This document shows, one piece after another, positions 16,136-24,397 of a DNA stretch of 38,572 bases (position 1 is the first letter of the stretch; each line of letters begins with the position of its first letter). The notes under the pieces are model-generated. The model made no database searches. It was not told where the DNA came from and worked only from the letters and a program-made list of their open reading frames with translations. A program made the position numbers and the translations under genes. This stretch comes from a virus, in IMG/VR virus record IMGVR_UViG_3300006919_000146, positions 1-38,572 of that record, one strand, 5' to 3'.

Positions 16136-17127
16136 TGTTACCCCCAGCACCATTAAACTGGGACACCGAATACCAGATCATCATCAATGCCGAGATTGAG
16201 CGCCTAACCAGACAATCCCGTAAGGTCGGTGAGGATGTCATTGTTGGCGGCAGCGACGGCACTAGGACAGAGCGGCTGATCCTTCCCAGCGTTGAGGGCT
16301 GGGGCGTCCAGGTTGACCCTATAGAACCGACCTATCCGTGGAAGGATCTGCGCGGTCATATTCTGTCCAGAACGGGCGGCAAAACTGTTCCTACGTTCAG
16401 TCAGTATATCGGTGACATCTATCAGTGGAATTTTGACAGCGCCAGCCAAGAGCAGGAAGTATTCAACGAATACCACATGCCGCACGATTATGCTGTTGGT
16501 ACTGACCTATATGTGCATACTCACTGGTCTGTTGATGCAGCCAGCACAGGCGATGTGAATTGGCTGTTCGATCTGGCTTATGCCAAGGGCTACGATCAGG
16601 CTGTTTTTGAGGGAACAGTCGGCAGCGGTTCTCCTGTCACGGTTTCTGTTACGCAGTCGTCACCAACTGCTTTCAAGCACCAGATTGCAGAGGTTGAATG
16701 TTCTGCGTCTGGTGGGTTGATTTCACCGGCTACGGTCAATGTTTCAATCACCAGCGGCACAGCAGCCTTGACGGCGGCTTCTGCGCTATTCACAGCTGCA
16801 GATATTGGGCGCACGGTGACGATTGCAGGCGCTGGTTCTGGAGGGGCTGATCTGGAAACAACAATTTCTGGATATAGTAGCACCACTTCTGTTACTCTGG
16901 CAGACAACGCTTCTACAACGGTTAGCGCACAGGACGCTTTCAGGTATCGTGTCCTTGATACTGATCTGTTAGAGGTTGATGGCCTCATAATGGTGCGAAC
17001 CTGGCGTGATGCGACAAGGACAGCGGATACCTTGGATCAAGCTCCGTTCCTTCACGAAGTTGATATACACTACCAAAGCACTGGCATTGGTACTAAAGGG
17101 CGCAATGGCCCTGATTTTTGGAGCTAG
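16135..17127 (+). CDS. Virion/tail protein with inserted beta module
   Basis: This 330-residue protein has a conserved-looking base: residues ~1-150 include DPIEPTYPWKDLRGHILSR and YHMPHDYAVGTDLYVHTHWS, and residues ~276-330 run from DTDLLEVDGLIMVRTWRD to the end. Between them, residues ~195-270 form a Thr/Ser/Ala-rich unit (SGTAALTAASALFTAADIGR, then TVTIAGAGSGGADLETTISG) that matches a promiscuous module I know from many tail spikes and fibres. The base alone would make a complete small protein. The gene follows the gp10-like gene with a 1-base overlap, so it is probably part of the tail machine or its fibres. The exact role is unknown. Confidence 0.72.
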   Translation: MLPPAPLNWDTEYQIIINAEIERLTRQSRKVGEDVIVGGSDGTRTERLILPSVEGWGVQVDPIEPTYPWKDLRGHILSRTGGKTVPTFSQYIGDIYQWNFDSASQEQEVFNEYHMPHDYAVGTDLYVHTHWSVDAASTGDVNWLFDLAYAKGYDQAVFEGTVGSGSPVTVSVTQSSPTAFKHQIAEVECSASGGLISPATVNVSITSGTAALTAASALFTAADIGRTVTIAGAGSGGADLETTISGYSSTTSVTLADNASTTVSAQDAFRYRVLDTDLLEVDGLIMVRTWRDATRTADTLDQAPFLHEVDIHYQSTGIGTKGRNGPDFWS

Positions 17128-17129
17128 CT

Positions 17130-18314
17130 ATGGTCTTTAATAAACTCTTCGGCGGCGGCGGCGGAACCCCTAAATACCTGAAAAAAGCAGGTAAGCGGAT
17201 CATGGATACTGCCTTTAGCGAATACGACAAGGCGGGCTTCCGACCGTATGATGATGAGCCTCCTATTGCCGCGATGAACAATGTCCTGTCTACGGCCATC
17301 AACCGGGCTGGCCAGCCAATGGCTGGGCAAGATGCTTTTGATGCGGCCCTGGCTCAGGGTCTGAGTACCGGTCAATTCATGCCGACGCCGGTTGAGCAGT
17401 ATAACAGCCGCCCAACAACAGTGGCGGCTGCACCCACGATGACAGCTGCGGCTGTTCAATCAGACCCAATTACCGCACGAGATGTGAACGCCGGGACGAT
17501 CCTGCAGACGGACATCGATGCATACATGAACCCGTACCTAAGAACGGTGATTGACGCAACGATGACCGATCTAAACAGGGATCGGGCGCGGCAGCGTGTG
17601 GCAGATCGGGCGATGGGGGCCGGCGCTGGCGCTTTCACCAATGACCCTCGCATGCAGGTCTACAATGCCGAAACGACCGACGCCTACGACCGGAATACAT
17701 TCCGCGCCCTGGCGGATCTTTACTCCGGCGGCTATGATCGTGCCACGGCCCTAGCCACTCAGGACTTGGACCGTGGCTACAATGCGGCGGTGTCTAATGC
17801 TGATAGATCAATGGTTGCTGACAAGTACAACCTTGATACGGCCACACAGAACGCTGCGTGGCTCCAGGATGCCGCTACGCGCAATCAAGATGCCGCAATG
17901 ACTGCCAATATCACACAGGCTGAATTAGACGCTGCACGGGCCTCTGACGACGCCATGCTGTATGGCGACATTTCCAAGCTGAATACGATGGCCGAGCTTG
18001 AGGCAAATTCTCAGGGCATCAACAACATCAAAGCCTTAGGTGCGCTTGGAAGCTCCATGGCAACGGCCAAATCTAACGCCGACCAGATTGCATTGGCTGC
18101 TGGCGCTGCACAGCAAGAATACGACCAGCTGTTGCCGTCCTTCGAGTACGGCGAGTTTATTCGTGAGGTTGACAACCCCTACAAACGCATGGGTCTGCTT
18201 ACGAGCGGCATTAGCTCAATTGGTGGGCAGAGGAACGCCTCATCCGATGGGCTGTTTAATACTGCTGGCAACTTTATGACTGGGCTGGCCAATCTGAAGA
18301 AAGCAATGGGATGA
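17130..18314 (+). CDS. Internal virion (DNA ejection) protein 1
   Basis: This 394-residue protein starts at the ATG at 17130, with GGAG 7-10 nt upstream. The N-terminus (MVFNKLFGGGGGTPKYLKKA) is Gly-rich. It then has the recurrent podovirus pattern AYMNPYLRTVIDATMTDLNR, a Gly/Ala-rich segment (RAMGAGAGAF) and a long Ala/Gln/Asp helical region to ~370. This matches proteins packaged in the head and ejected ahead of the DNA to build a channel across the periplasm. It is the first of three consecutive large genes of this type. The last ~25 bases are partly duplicated just after the stop. Confidence 0.75.
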   Translation: MVFNKLFGGGGGTPKYLKKAGKRIMDTAFSEYDKAGFRPYDDEPPIAAMNNVLSTAINRAGQPMAGQDAFDAALAQGLSTGQFMPTPVEQYNSRPTTVAAAPTMTAAAVQSDPITARDVNAGTILQTDIDAYMNPYLRTVIDATMTDLNRDRARQRVADRAMGAGAGAFTNDPRMQVYNAETTDAYDRNTFRALADLYSGGYDRATALATQDLDRGYNAAVSNADRSMVADKYNLDTATQNAAWLQDAATRNQDAAMTANITQAELDAARASDDAMLYGDISKLNTMAELEANSQGINNIKALGALGSSMATAKSNADQIALAAGAAQQEYDQLLPSFEYGEFIREVDNPYKRMGLLTSGISSIGGQRNASSDGLFNTAGNFMTGLANLKKAMG

Positions 18315-18335
18315 CTGGGCTGGGCAATCTGAAGA
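18276..18335 (+). repeat. 25-bp tandem duplication across a gene end
   Basis: Copies at 18276-18300 and 18311-18335 differ at one base (GGCC against GGGC). The first copy encodes the end of ejection protein 1. The second lies after its stop and would encode only MTGLGNLKRS before a TAG. The duplication spans the stop and supplies the GAGGAGC ribosome site of the next gene. Confidence 0.85.
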
Positions 18336-18345
18336 GGAGCTAGAG

Positions 18346-19632
18346 ATGGGGCTGTTAAAACGGTTCATCACTGGGGGGCCGGGTGCAACCCAGATTTATG
18401 ACGAGGAAAGATTCAACGAACAGCAACTGCAGTTGCTGCAGCTGGCAAAGGACGCTGACCGGCGAGGAGCTAAGTGGGGCGGCAGGAGCCAGAGCTACCA
18501 GAACCAGATGGCAACCCTTGATTATATAAACCGCCAATCTGCTGCAGGTGCCACGCGGAAAGCGGCGGAGAATCAAGTCCTTCAAGATCTTGTCGAGCAG
18601 AAAACTAAACTTTGGGCTGCTACCGGCACACCCATATCCGAAGCTGGAATTAGGGCAGCCGCTCAATTGGGATACTCCCTCCCACCCCAGATGAGCGAGA
18701 GTGCAGGCACGGAGGGTGTGCCGGTAGTTCGGCCCATGTCACGAGAGGCTATTACCATGGCATCGGCATTCGGCAATGTAAGTGACCTGTTCGATATTTA
18801 TAATTCCAATCAAGCGAAACTCCCCGAAGGAGTAATGCTAGGTGATGATGGCACTGCACGTGAGCTTGATAACTTCGACGAGATCATGGCCGAAAGATCG
18901 AGGCAGGATGCCAATGCTGCACAGAGAGCAATAGCCAGTAACAAGCCTGTTTACGTCTACGATAGAATAAATCAAACAATTGGATTTGTTTCCGAGGCAG
19001 ATCTTCTGGAAAAGCCTGACGTGTATCAGGTTCTCAATAAACCTGCGGAAGACTTTCAGTGGGGCGTAGACGAAGACGGCAGACTGGTTTCTATGGCGAT
19101 CCCAGGGACGGATGCTTTCAAAGAAAAGACAGAGCTTGAGCGGACCAATAATATCCAGGTTGCACAAGATACCTTGAAGGCTGACGCCATTTACAACGAC
19201 CTTATCGCGGCGCAAGCATTACTCGCAGGGGATAGTTGGGTTACGGGTATTCCAGGCTGGATCCGTTCAGCGATGGGCTCTTCTGACGCAAGGACTTTCG
19301 AAGGCATTCTAGACAGCCTCAAATCAAATATCGTTCTGGACAATATGAAGGCAATGAAGGCGTTGTCGCCTACGGGGTCAACTGGGTTCGGTGCGATGAA
19401 CGAGAAAGAGAGCGGTTACTTAGAGGCCCAGGCCGGTAAGCTCGACACAATGCTGAGTGAGGAAGCTCTGAGCGAGGTGATTGACAACCTCATGGATCGA
19501 TATTTGAAAACGGTGTATCCAGATCTTCCTGAAGGTTTGGAGCTTCCCAGTTCTGTAGCAAGGTCGCGCAGGGAAAACCGACGGCGTAAACAAAACCCGA
19601 AAGTGAAACGATCATGGATTGAGGGAGATTAG
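18346..19632 (+). CDS. Internal virion (DNA ejection) protein 2
   Basis: This 428-residue protein has no obvious enzymatic motif. It is mostly helical and charged, with coiled-coil-prone segments (EERFNEQQLQLLQLAKDADR; AAENQVLQDLVEQKTKL) and a basic C-terminus (RSRRENRRRKQNPKVKRSW). In podoviruses the gene between two ejection proteins usually encodes another ejection protein, and composition and size fit. GAGGAGC lies 7 nt before the ATG. A GSTGFGAMNEKESGYLEAQA stretch near residue 340 resembles a motif in pilot/ejection proteins of marine podoviruses as far as I recall. Confidence 0.68.
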   Translation: MGLLKRFITGGPGATQIYDEERFNEQQLQLLQLAKDADRRGAKWGGRSQSYQNQMATLDYINRQSAAGATRKAAENQVLQDLVEQKTKLWAATGTPISEAGIRAAAQLGYSLPPQMSESAGTEGVPVVRPMSREAITMASAFGNVSDLFDIYNSNQAKLPEGVMLGDDGTARELDNFDEIMAERSRQDANAAQRAIASNKPVYVYDRINQTIGFVSEADLLEKPDVYQVLNKPAEDFQWGVDEDGRLVSMAIPGTDAFKEKTELERTNNIQVAQDTLKADAIYNDLIAAQALLAGDSWVTGIPGWIRSAMGSSDARTFEGILDSLKSNIVLDNMKAMKALSPTGSTGFGAMNEKESGYLEAQAGKLDTMLSEEALSEVIDNLMDRYLKTVYPDLPEGLELPSSVARSRRENRRRKQNPKVKRSWIEGD

Positions 19633-19635
19633 GTC

Positions 19636-21723
19636 ATGGCTACGCAATGGCTTGAGCTAGACGACGGTCGGCGTATTGGCGTTGAACTGGCAGATCCCAG
19701 CACGCCTCTCACACAGGAAGAGGCCCAGGATTATATTGAAATGGTCCTTGCCGGTGAAGGGGCTGGAGACGGTACCGCCCGCTCTGCGCTTACCCCCAGG
19801 GGGCAAGAAATCTATGACGAAGTTGAGCCAACTTATGGTGCTATAAACCACTTCGGCATGGGCATGGTCCCCTTTTTAAAAGAGACATCTGTGGCTATGG
19901 CTGACCCTGGCGCTACATTCTGGGCTGCGTGGAACGGTAGGCAAGATCCTCGCGCATCGGAGTATTATGACGGGCTGGCGGCGGCTCGCGCCCTTGAAGA
20001 CGACTACGACGCTCGCAACCCCGCAGCAGGGTTAGGATTGAAGATAGCAGGGGGCGTTACTGGTGGGCTTGGTTTGGCCAAAAACGTCGGCCTATTCTCT
20101 GCTGCTAACCCCCTCCCTAAAGCGGCGGCATTAGGTGCCGCAGAGGGCGGTGTTTATGGTTTCTCTGAGGGTGAGGGCGGGCTAATGAACCGCCTCGACA
20201 GCGCCAGAACGGGTGCCATGTGGGGTGCAGGTGGCGCTCTAGCTGTCCCCGCTCTATCCCGCACTTACACGGGTGCCAAAAACATTCTCACCGGCAACAC
20301 AATGAACAAGGCCCAACGCATGCTTATGCGAGACCTCGCCTCTGATGGCTATGAGTTTGGCAAGGGTGTGCCGAAAACAAGCGCACCCTGGCGGCGCGTG
20401 CCAGAGGCCGGGTATGGGAAGCCTGTGACGCTGGCCGATGTTGCTGGCGAGCAGACTCGTGCAAGAATGGCGGCAGCAGCAAATATGCCCGGTAATCGAG
20501 CAGGGCAGGTCATCGATAACCTTAAAGCTCGACGGCTTGATCAGGCAGGGCGCATTACGGATGACCTGACGAGCGCAACCGGTATCAATCGCGCCAATCT
20601 TTTTGACGTTGCTGATGAAGTCAACGACCGCGCCCGCAAGAGTGCTCAGTCATTCTATGATCAGGCGTATGAGGCGCATCGATATCTTGATGACCCCGTC
20701 ATCGACAGTCTTATTGACCAGCCCGCAATGAAGGCTGTCCATGAAGACGCCGTCAATCTGTACAATATCGAGAAGGGCGTGAAAGACGCAGCGAGTGCTC
20801 TGGGCGGTGGCTATGGCAGCAACATGCCGGGCCTGCGTGCAATCTACGATGTGGACCCCAAGACGGGTGAGAAGGTTCTCAGCGGCGTACGACCTGACCT
20901 GCAGGTCATGGACTACATGAAGCGGGCCCTGGACGACCGCATCTCTGTTGCCTATCGTGCGGGACAAGGCGGCAAGGCAGAGGGGCTAAAGCAAATTCGG
21001 GAAATCCTGGTCGAGCGTCTCGACGATATTGCCCCGGAATACCGAGCTGCACGCCAAGTCTGGCGCGGCAAGTTCGAGGTTGAAGAGGCAATTAAGAAGG
21101 GCAAGCGTTTCAACAGCGCATCAGCTGCGGAAGTCGAAAACGCTTTCGGCAAGATGACCCCGAGTGAGCGGGTGACGTACAAGCAGGCGGCACTGTCTGA
21201 CCTGCTGGACAAGATGAGCAAAAAGCCAGACACGGCGGACGCTGCGGGCATGCTTGCCAGCAGTCCAGATATGCGTCGGAAGATGCGCCTCTTGTTTACG
21301 TCGGACGATGCATTCGAGGAATGGATGAAGCGCGCCAAGGTCGAGGTAAATATGGCTCGAACGGAGAATGCCGTTATGAGCGGATCCAGAACTGCGCCGA
21401 TGCAAGCCCAGATGGAGGCCATAAGCGGATCTCCCGTGATCGACACGGTTGACTTCTTGGCGACAGCAACCGGAGAGCCCATTGCCGCGGCCAGGGCAGG
21501 GGGCCGCTTAGGCGCGAAGGCGCTAGAGCGTCTCAGGCGCGGTAGCGACCAAACAGCATCTCAGCTTTTGGAGATGGGCATGGTTGAGCTAACCCCTGAG
21601 CAGATCCGTATGCTGGATGACCTAGCTTACCGGAAATTTGCAAATCAACAGACCCAGCAGAATTTTGGCCGCTTAAGCGGGGCAACGTCTGGTGCAGCCA
21701 GCCGCTACAGCCTATCTGAGTAG
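19636..21723 (+). CDS. Internal virion (DNA ejection) protein 3
   Basis: This 695-residue protein starts 3 bases after the previous stop. The first ~60 residues are acidic and Gly-rich. Residues ~130-220 form a Gly/Ala-rich, weakly hydrophobic stretch (LGLKIAGGVTGGLGLAKNVG; AAALGAAEGGVYGFSEGEGG; GAMWGAGGALAVPALSR), as in membrane-active ejection proteins such as the P22 gp16 group. Residues 230-690 are long amphipathic helices with few aromatics. No lytic transglycosylase Glu motif is evident. It probably crosses the host membrane during DNA entry. Confidence 0.72.
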   Translation: MATQWLELDDGRRIGVELADPSTPLTQEEAQDYIEMVLAGEGAGDGTARSALTPRGQEIYDEVEPTYGAINHFGMGMVPFLKETSVAMADPGATFWAAWNGRQDPRASEYYDGLAAARALEDDYDARNPAAGLGLKIAGGVTGGLGLAKNVGLFSAANPLPKAAALGAAEGGVYGFSEGEGGLMNRLDSARTGAMWGAGGALAVPALSRTYTGAKNILTGNTMNKAQRMLMRDLASDGYEFGKGVPKTSAPWRRVPEAGYGKPVTLADVAGEQTRARMAAAANMPGNRAGQVIDNLKARRLDQAGRITDDLTSATGINRANLFDVADEVNDRARKSAQSFYDQAYEAHRYLDDPVIDSLIDQPAMKAVHEDAVNLYNIEKGVKDAASALGGGYGSNMPGLRAIYDVDPKTGEKVLSGVRPDLQVMDYMKRALDDRISVAYRAGQGGKAEGLKQIREILVERLDDIAPEYRAARQVWRGKFEVEEAIKKGKRFNSASAAEVENAFGKMTPSERVTYKQAALSDLLDKMSKKPDTADAAGMLASSPDMRRKMRLLFTSDDAFEEWMKRAKVEVNMARTENAVMSGSRTAPMQAQMEAISGSPVIDTVDFLATATGEPIAAARAGGRLGAKALERLRRGSDQTASQLLEMGMVELTPEQIRMLDDLAYRKFANQQTQQNFGRLSGATSGAASRYSLSE

Positions 21724-21743
21724 CGTACAAGGTAAGGTAACCC

Positions 21744-22181
21744 ATGCCGCAATCAGAGATTGATATTGAGATTGTCCAGCAGGTAGTAGAGGCGGCAGTA
21801 CGGGCGGAGAATAACGCCAAGAGCATGGAAGCCATGCACAAGCGATTTGAACAGCACGTTATCGACCAGGCAACCCGTTTTGCGCGGTTGGAAGATCGTA
21901 TGGAGCGGTATGCCGACGAAAGCAGCAAGCAGCACACAGAACTGGCCGGCAAGGTCGAGGCGCTAACAGACAATATTGGCGGATGCATCCAATCCCAGGT
22001 TGAAACTGCGGTGTCACCTGTTCTTGCAGAGGTGAAGAAGCAGCGTTCTGTCATGTGGTCGGTGGCGGGTGGCCTAATCCTGCTGCTAGTGAGTGTCCTT
22101 GGGTATTTGCTGGCGAATGGCAATCCTTGGAACACGGCCATTGCTCACCACGCCAATAGCGTCCACCACAAAGCAAATTAA
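21744..22181 (+). CDS. Coiled-coil protein with C-terminal membrane anchor
   Basis: This 145-residue protein has a helical, charged region of ~105 residues (VVEAAVRAENNAKSMEAMHK; ATRFARLEDRMERYADESSK) followed by one strong transmembrane helix at ~109-127 (VAGGLILLLVSVLGYLLA) and a short His-rich tail (HHANSVHHK). A cytoplasmic coiled coil tethered by a C-terminal helix is seen in many phage lysis-cassette membrane proteins. It is the first gene after the ejection block and precedes the endolysin, so a holin-like or lysis-regulating role is possible. The family is not recognised. Confidence 0.65.
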   Translation: MPQSEIDIEIVQQVVEAAVRAENNAKSMEAMHKRFEQHVIDQATRFARLEDRMERYADESSKQHTELAGKVEALTDNIGGCIQSQVETAVSPVLAEVKKQRSVMWSVAGGLILLLVSVLGYLLANGNPWNTAIAHHANSVHHKAN

Positions 22182-22208
22182 AATGCCCCACTTCGGTAAT
22201 TCATTTCG

Positions 22209-23432
22209 ATGACAACATCACTGACAGAGGAACAACTACAAGAGGCCGTAGATTTATTGGCGCGTCATTCTAATGTTGCTGAAGCGGCGCGCCACTCAAA
22301 ATGGCCGTGCAAACGGGCAGGTTTTTCTCATCGCCTAAAATCTGCGCGTGACGCTGGCTTTGTGCCGTCTGCGGAGTCAATCCCTGTCGAGCCTGATGAA
22401 CTAGACGTTGTAAAGCAGGAATTGCGCGATGCGCGGCTTCTTCTTACGCAGATCAAAAGCGAAGAGATCACCCGCGCAAATGTCCGATCATGGGTCGGTC
22501 TTGTGTCGGAAAAAGACACAGCGCCGCCAAAATGGATAGTTAAGCCAAGCAAGCGCGCCGGTCTGGGTGTGCCAACACTTTTTGCGTCTGATTGGCACTG
22601 GGGCGAGGTTGTCAATCCCGATGAAATTCATGGCGTCAACAAGTTTGACCTGGAGATCGCCAAGGCGCGGTGCAGGTCGCTAATTGAAACGGCAATTGAT
22701 CTGTTGACGGGCGAATTTGCTTCGCCGGACTATCCTGGAATTGTTTTTGCCTTGGGCGGCGACATGATCACGGGCGACATTCACGAAGAACTATCCAAGA
22801 CCAATGATGCGCCTATCATGCCCACAGTGGTTGACCTGTTCGAGAATCTTATCTGGTGCATATCAACACTGGCTGACAAGTTTGGGCGGGTATATGTTCC
22901 GTGCGTCACCGGCAACCACGGCAGGAACACAAAGAAGGTTCAGGCGAAAGAACGCAACGCCACCAACTTCGACTGGCTGGTCTATTGCCTTTTGGAAAAG
23001 CATTTTTCAGGGGATGCCAGGGTCCAGTTTAATGTTGCCGAAGGTTCAGACTGCCTGTTCAAGATATATGGCCACGAATATTTGTTAAGCCACGGCGACC
23101 AGTTTAGGGGTGGCGACGGCATGATTGGGCCGCTTGGCCCTATCACACGCGGGCGGCACAAAAAGGCATCGCGCAACGCAGCGATTGATATGCCGTTTCA
23201 GACCATGATCGTCGGCCATTTTCATACTTTGATGCAATTGCCTAACCTGATCGTCAATGGCTCGCTCAAGGGATATGACGAATACGCCTTCCAGGGCAAT
23301 TTCTCGTATGAGGTGCCCGCGCAGGCGCTGTGGATCACTCACTTCGAGCGCGGCATAACTCATCAGATGCCTATCTACCTCGAAGACAAAAAGAAAGGGG
23401 CGTCTAAGTCATGGGTGAGCTGGACAAAATAA
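22209..23432 (+). CDS. Calcineurin-like metallophosphoesterase with N-terminal HTH
   Basis: This 407-residue protein contains the full metal-binding set of the metallophosphoesterase fold: Asp128 and His130 (SDWHWGE), Asp185 (GGDMITGD), Asn236-His237 (GNHGR), His295 (LSHGDQF), and His337 and His339 (GHFH). All are intact, so it should be an active two-metal phosphodiesterase or phosphatase. Residues ~8-50 form an HTH-like helical unit (LQEAVDLLARHSNVAEAARH) that may bind DNA. The substrate is unknown; nucleic acid or cyclic/modified nucleotides are possible. It lies among late genes with no clear ribosome site before its ATG, and its 3' end overlaps the endolysin by 22 bases. Confidence 0.82.
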   Translation: MTTSLTEEQLQEAVDLLARHSNVAEAARHSKWPCKRAGFSHRLKSARDAGFVPSAESIPVEPDELDVVKQELRDARLLLTQIKSEEITRANVRSWVGLVSEKDTAPPKWIVKPSKRAGLGVPTLFASDWHWGEVVNPDEIHGVNKFDLEIAKARCRSLIETAIDLLTGEFASPDYPGIVFALGGDMITGDIHEELSKTNDAPIMPTVVDLFENLIWCISTLADKFGRVYVPCVTGNHGRNTKKVQAKERNATNFDWLVYCLLEKHFSGDARVQFNVAEGSDCLFKIYGHEYLLSHGDQFRGGDGMIGPLGPITRGRHKKASRNAAIDMPFQTMIVGHFHTLMQLPNLIVNGSLKGYDEYAFQGNFSYEVPAQALWITHFERGITHQMPIYLEDKKKGASKSWVSWTK

Positions 23433-23824
23433 GGACTTCTGACGGCGGTTTTGTTGCGTGGCGTTGGGCGTCGTTCACGCCAAAAGAAATGCTTTGCCGT
23501 TGTGGTGAATGTGATTCCTTCGTTGACGTTCAATTTATGGATTCCCTACAATGGCTGCGCGATGCCTATGGCAAGCCCATGCCGGTGAGCAGCGGCCATC
23601 GGTGCGAGGCGCACAACAGGGCGGTCGGCGGTAGTGCAACCAGCGGCCATTTAACGGGCCGTGCAGCCGATATACAGGTAAAGTGGGGCGATGCCCTAGA
23701 CCTACTGGTTTCTGCTCACAAGACAGGTTTTACGCGCCTCGGCGTCAATCAGAAGGGGCGCTATGAAGAACGGTTTATCCATCTAGGCATGGACAGGCCA
23801 GAAAAGACGATTTGGAGTTACTGA
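23411..23824 (+). CDS. Endolysin, peptidase M15 (L-Ala-D-Glu / D-Ala carboxypeptidase type)
   Basis: This 137-residue zinc peptidase should cut peptidoglycan peptides at lysis. The M15 zinc ligands are all visible: His80 and Asp87 in SGHLTGRAADI, and His124 in FIHLGMD. SSGHRCEAHNRAVGG just upstream is also typical, and the length is normal for phage M15 lysins. There is no signal peptide, so it depends on a holin to leave the cytoplasm; a holin-like gene lies 190 bases downstream. An AAAGGGGC ribosome site lies inside the preceding gene, with which it overlaps by 22 bases. Its stop overlaps the next start. Confidence 0.88.
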   Translation: MGELDKIRTSDGGFVAWRWASFTPKEMLCRCGECDSFVDVQFMDSLQWLRDAYGKPMPVSSGHRCEAHNRAVGGSATSGHLTGRAADIQVKWGDALDLLVSAHKTGFTRLGVNQKGRYEERFIHLGMDRPEKTIWSY

Positions 23825-23979
23825 TGGGGGAACTGGTGTTTCTGGATGAATACAGGAAAGAAAAAAGGCGGGCGACAAAAGAAGAGTTCGACGGAATCAT
23901 TGAGATTATCTCGGCGGCGTTCTATTCCCGCTTTGACGCTACAATCGCCCCTTTTTCGCCAGAGGAAGATTCCGAATAA
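23824..23979 (+). CDS. Small acidic lysis-cassette protein
   Basis: This 51-residue protein (MGELVFLDEYRKEKRRATKE then EEFDGIIEIISAAF...) has its ATG overlapping the endolysin stop (TGATG). The N-terminal half is basic and helical, the C-terminal tail acidic (SPEEDSE). No membrane helix or signal is present. The coupling to the endolysin and position before the holin support it as a real gene. Function unknown. Confidence 0.6.
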   Translation: MGELVFLDEYRKEKRRATKEEFDGIIEIISAAFYSRFDATIAPFSPEEDSE

Positions 23980-24011
23980 AAAGCGGGTTTACACAAGAAA
24001 GGGTAAAAAAG

Positions 24012-24173
24012 ATGAACACCTTGATTGACCGACTTAAAGAACCATCGACCTGGGCTGGGCTTGCTGGCCTGGGACTGTTGTTCGGCATGAGCCAGGATGA
24101 GTTTGATATTTACGTTGGCGCTATTACCGGCGCACTGGCGTTTGTGTCAATTATCCTGAAAGAGTCCAAGTGA
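24012..24173 (+). CDS. Holin (two membrane segments)
   Basis: This 53-residue protein starts MNTLIDRLKEPSTWAGLAGL; the EPSTWAGLA opening is common in small phage holins. Two hydrophobic helices are visible, at ~13-26 (TWAGLAGLGLLFGM) and ~33-49 (YVGAITGALAFVSIIL), separated by an acidic turn. The C-terminus ends in KESK. It should form membrane lesions that release the M15 endolysin. A run AAAAAAG rather than a strong Shine-Dalgarno precedes the ATG. Its stop overlaps the GTG of the next gene by 4 bases. Confidence 0.78.
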   Translation: MNTLIDRLKEPSTWAGLAGLGLLFGMSQDEFDIYVGAITGALAFVSIILKESK

Positions 24174-24397
24174 AATGTCTAGCTGGTCTAATTGGCCTCA
24201 GTGGTCTGCTTGGCCTCGGTGGGTGCGCTGGCCTCGGTGGCCTAGAATGCAACCACGAAAGGACGATCTACGCCCTGGGGATGGTGGCATCAAGTCAAGC
24301 GGCAATCTTAACGAAGATAACAGAACGGAGAACGTGTGATGCGGCTAACACTGACAATCTTGGGGGCAATGGCCCTAATCCTGACAGCACTGACTGA
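24170..24397 (+). CDS. Small lipoprotein, possible outer-membrane spanin
   Basis: This 75-residue protein starts at a GTG that overlaps the holin stop (GTGA). Residues 1-19 are a lipoprotein signal with a basic start (MKCLAG), a Leu/Gly-rich core and a lipobox LGGC at 16-19. The mature part is short and polar with two more Cys. A lipoprotein immediately after the holin is where an Rz1-type outer-membrane spanin would be, but the typical Pro-rich region and an obvious inner-membrane partner are missing. Its last 59 bases overlap the next gene in another frame, reminiscent of nested spanin pairs. Confidence 0.65.
   Translation: MKCLAGLIGLSGLLGLGGCAGLGGLECNHERTIYALGMVASSQAAILTKITERRTCDAANTDNLGGNGPNPDSTD

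Noticed and set aside
22183-22212. Nine-codon frame whose stop overlaps the metallophosphoesterase start
   Set aside because: No ribosome site and too short to separate from chance, although a coupling role is conceivable.
23846-24028. 60-residue basic frame after the endolysin
   Set aside because: It lies out of frame within the 51-residue gene that is coupled to the endolysin, and reads as Lys/Arg/Ser low complexity.
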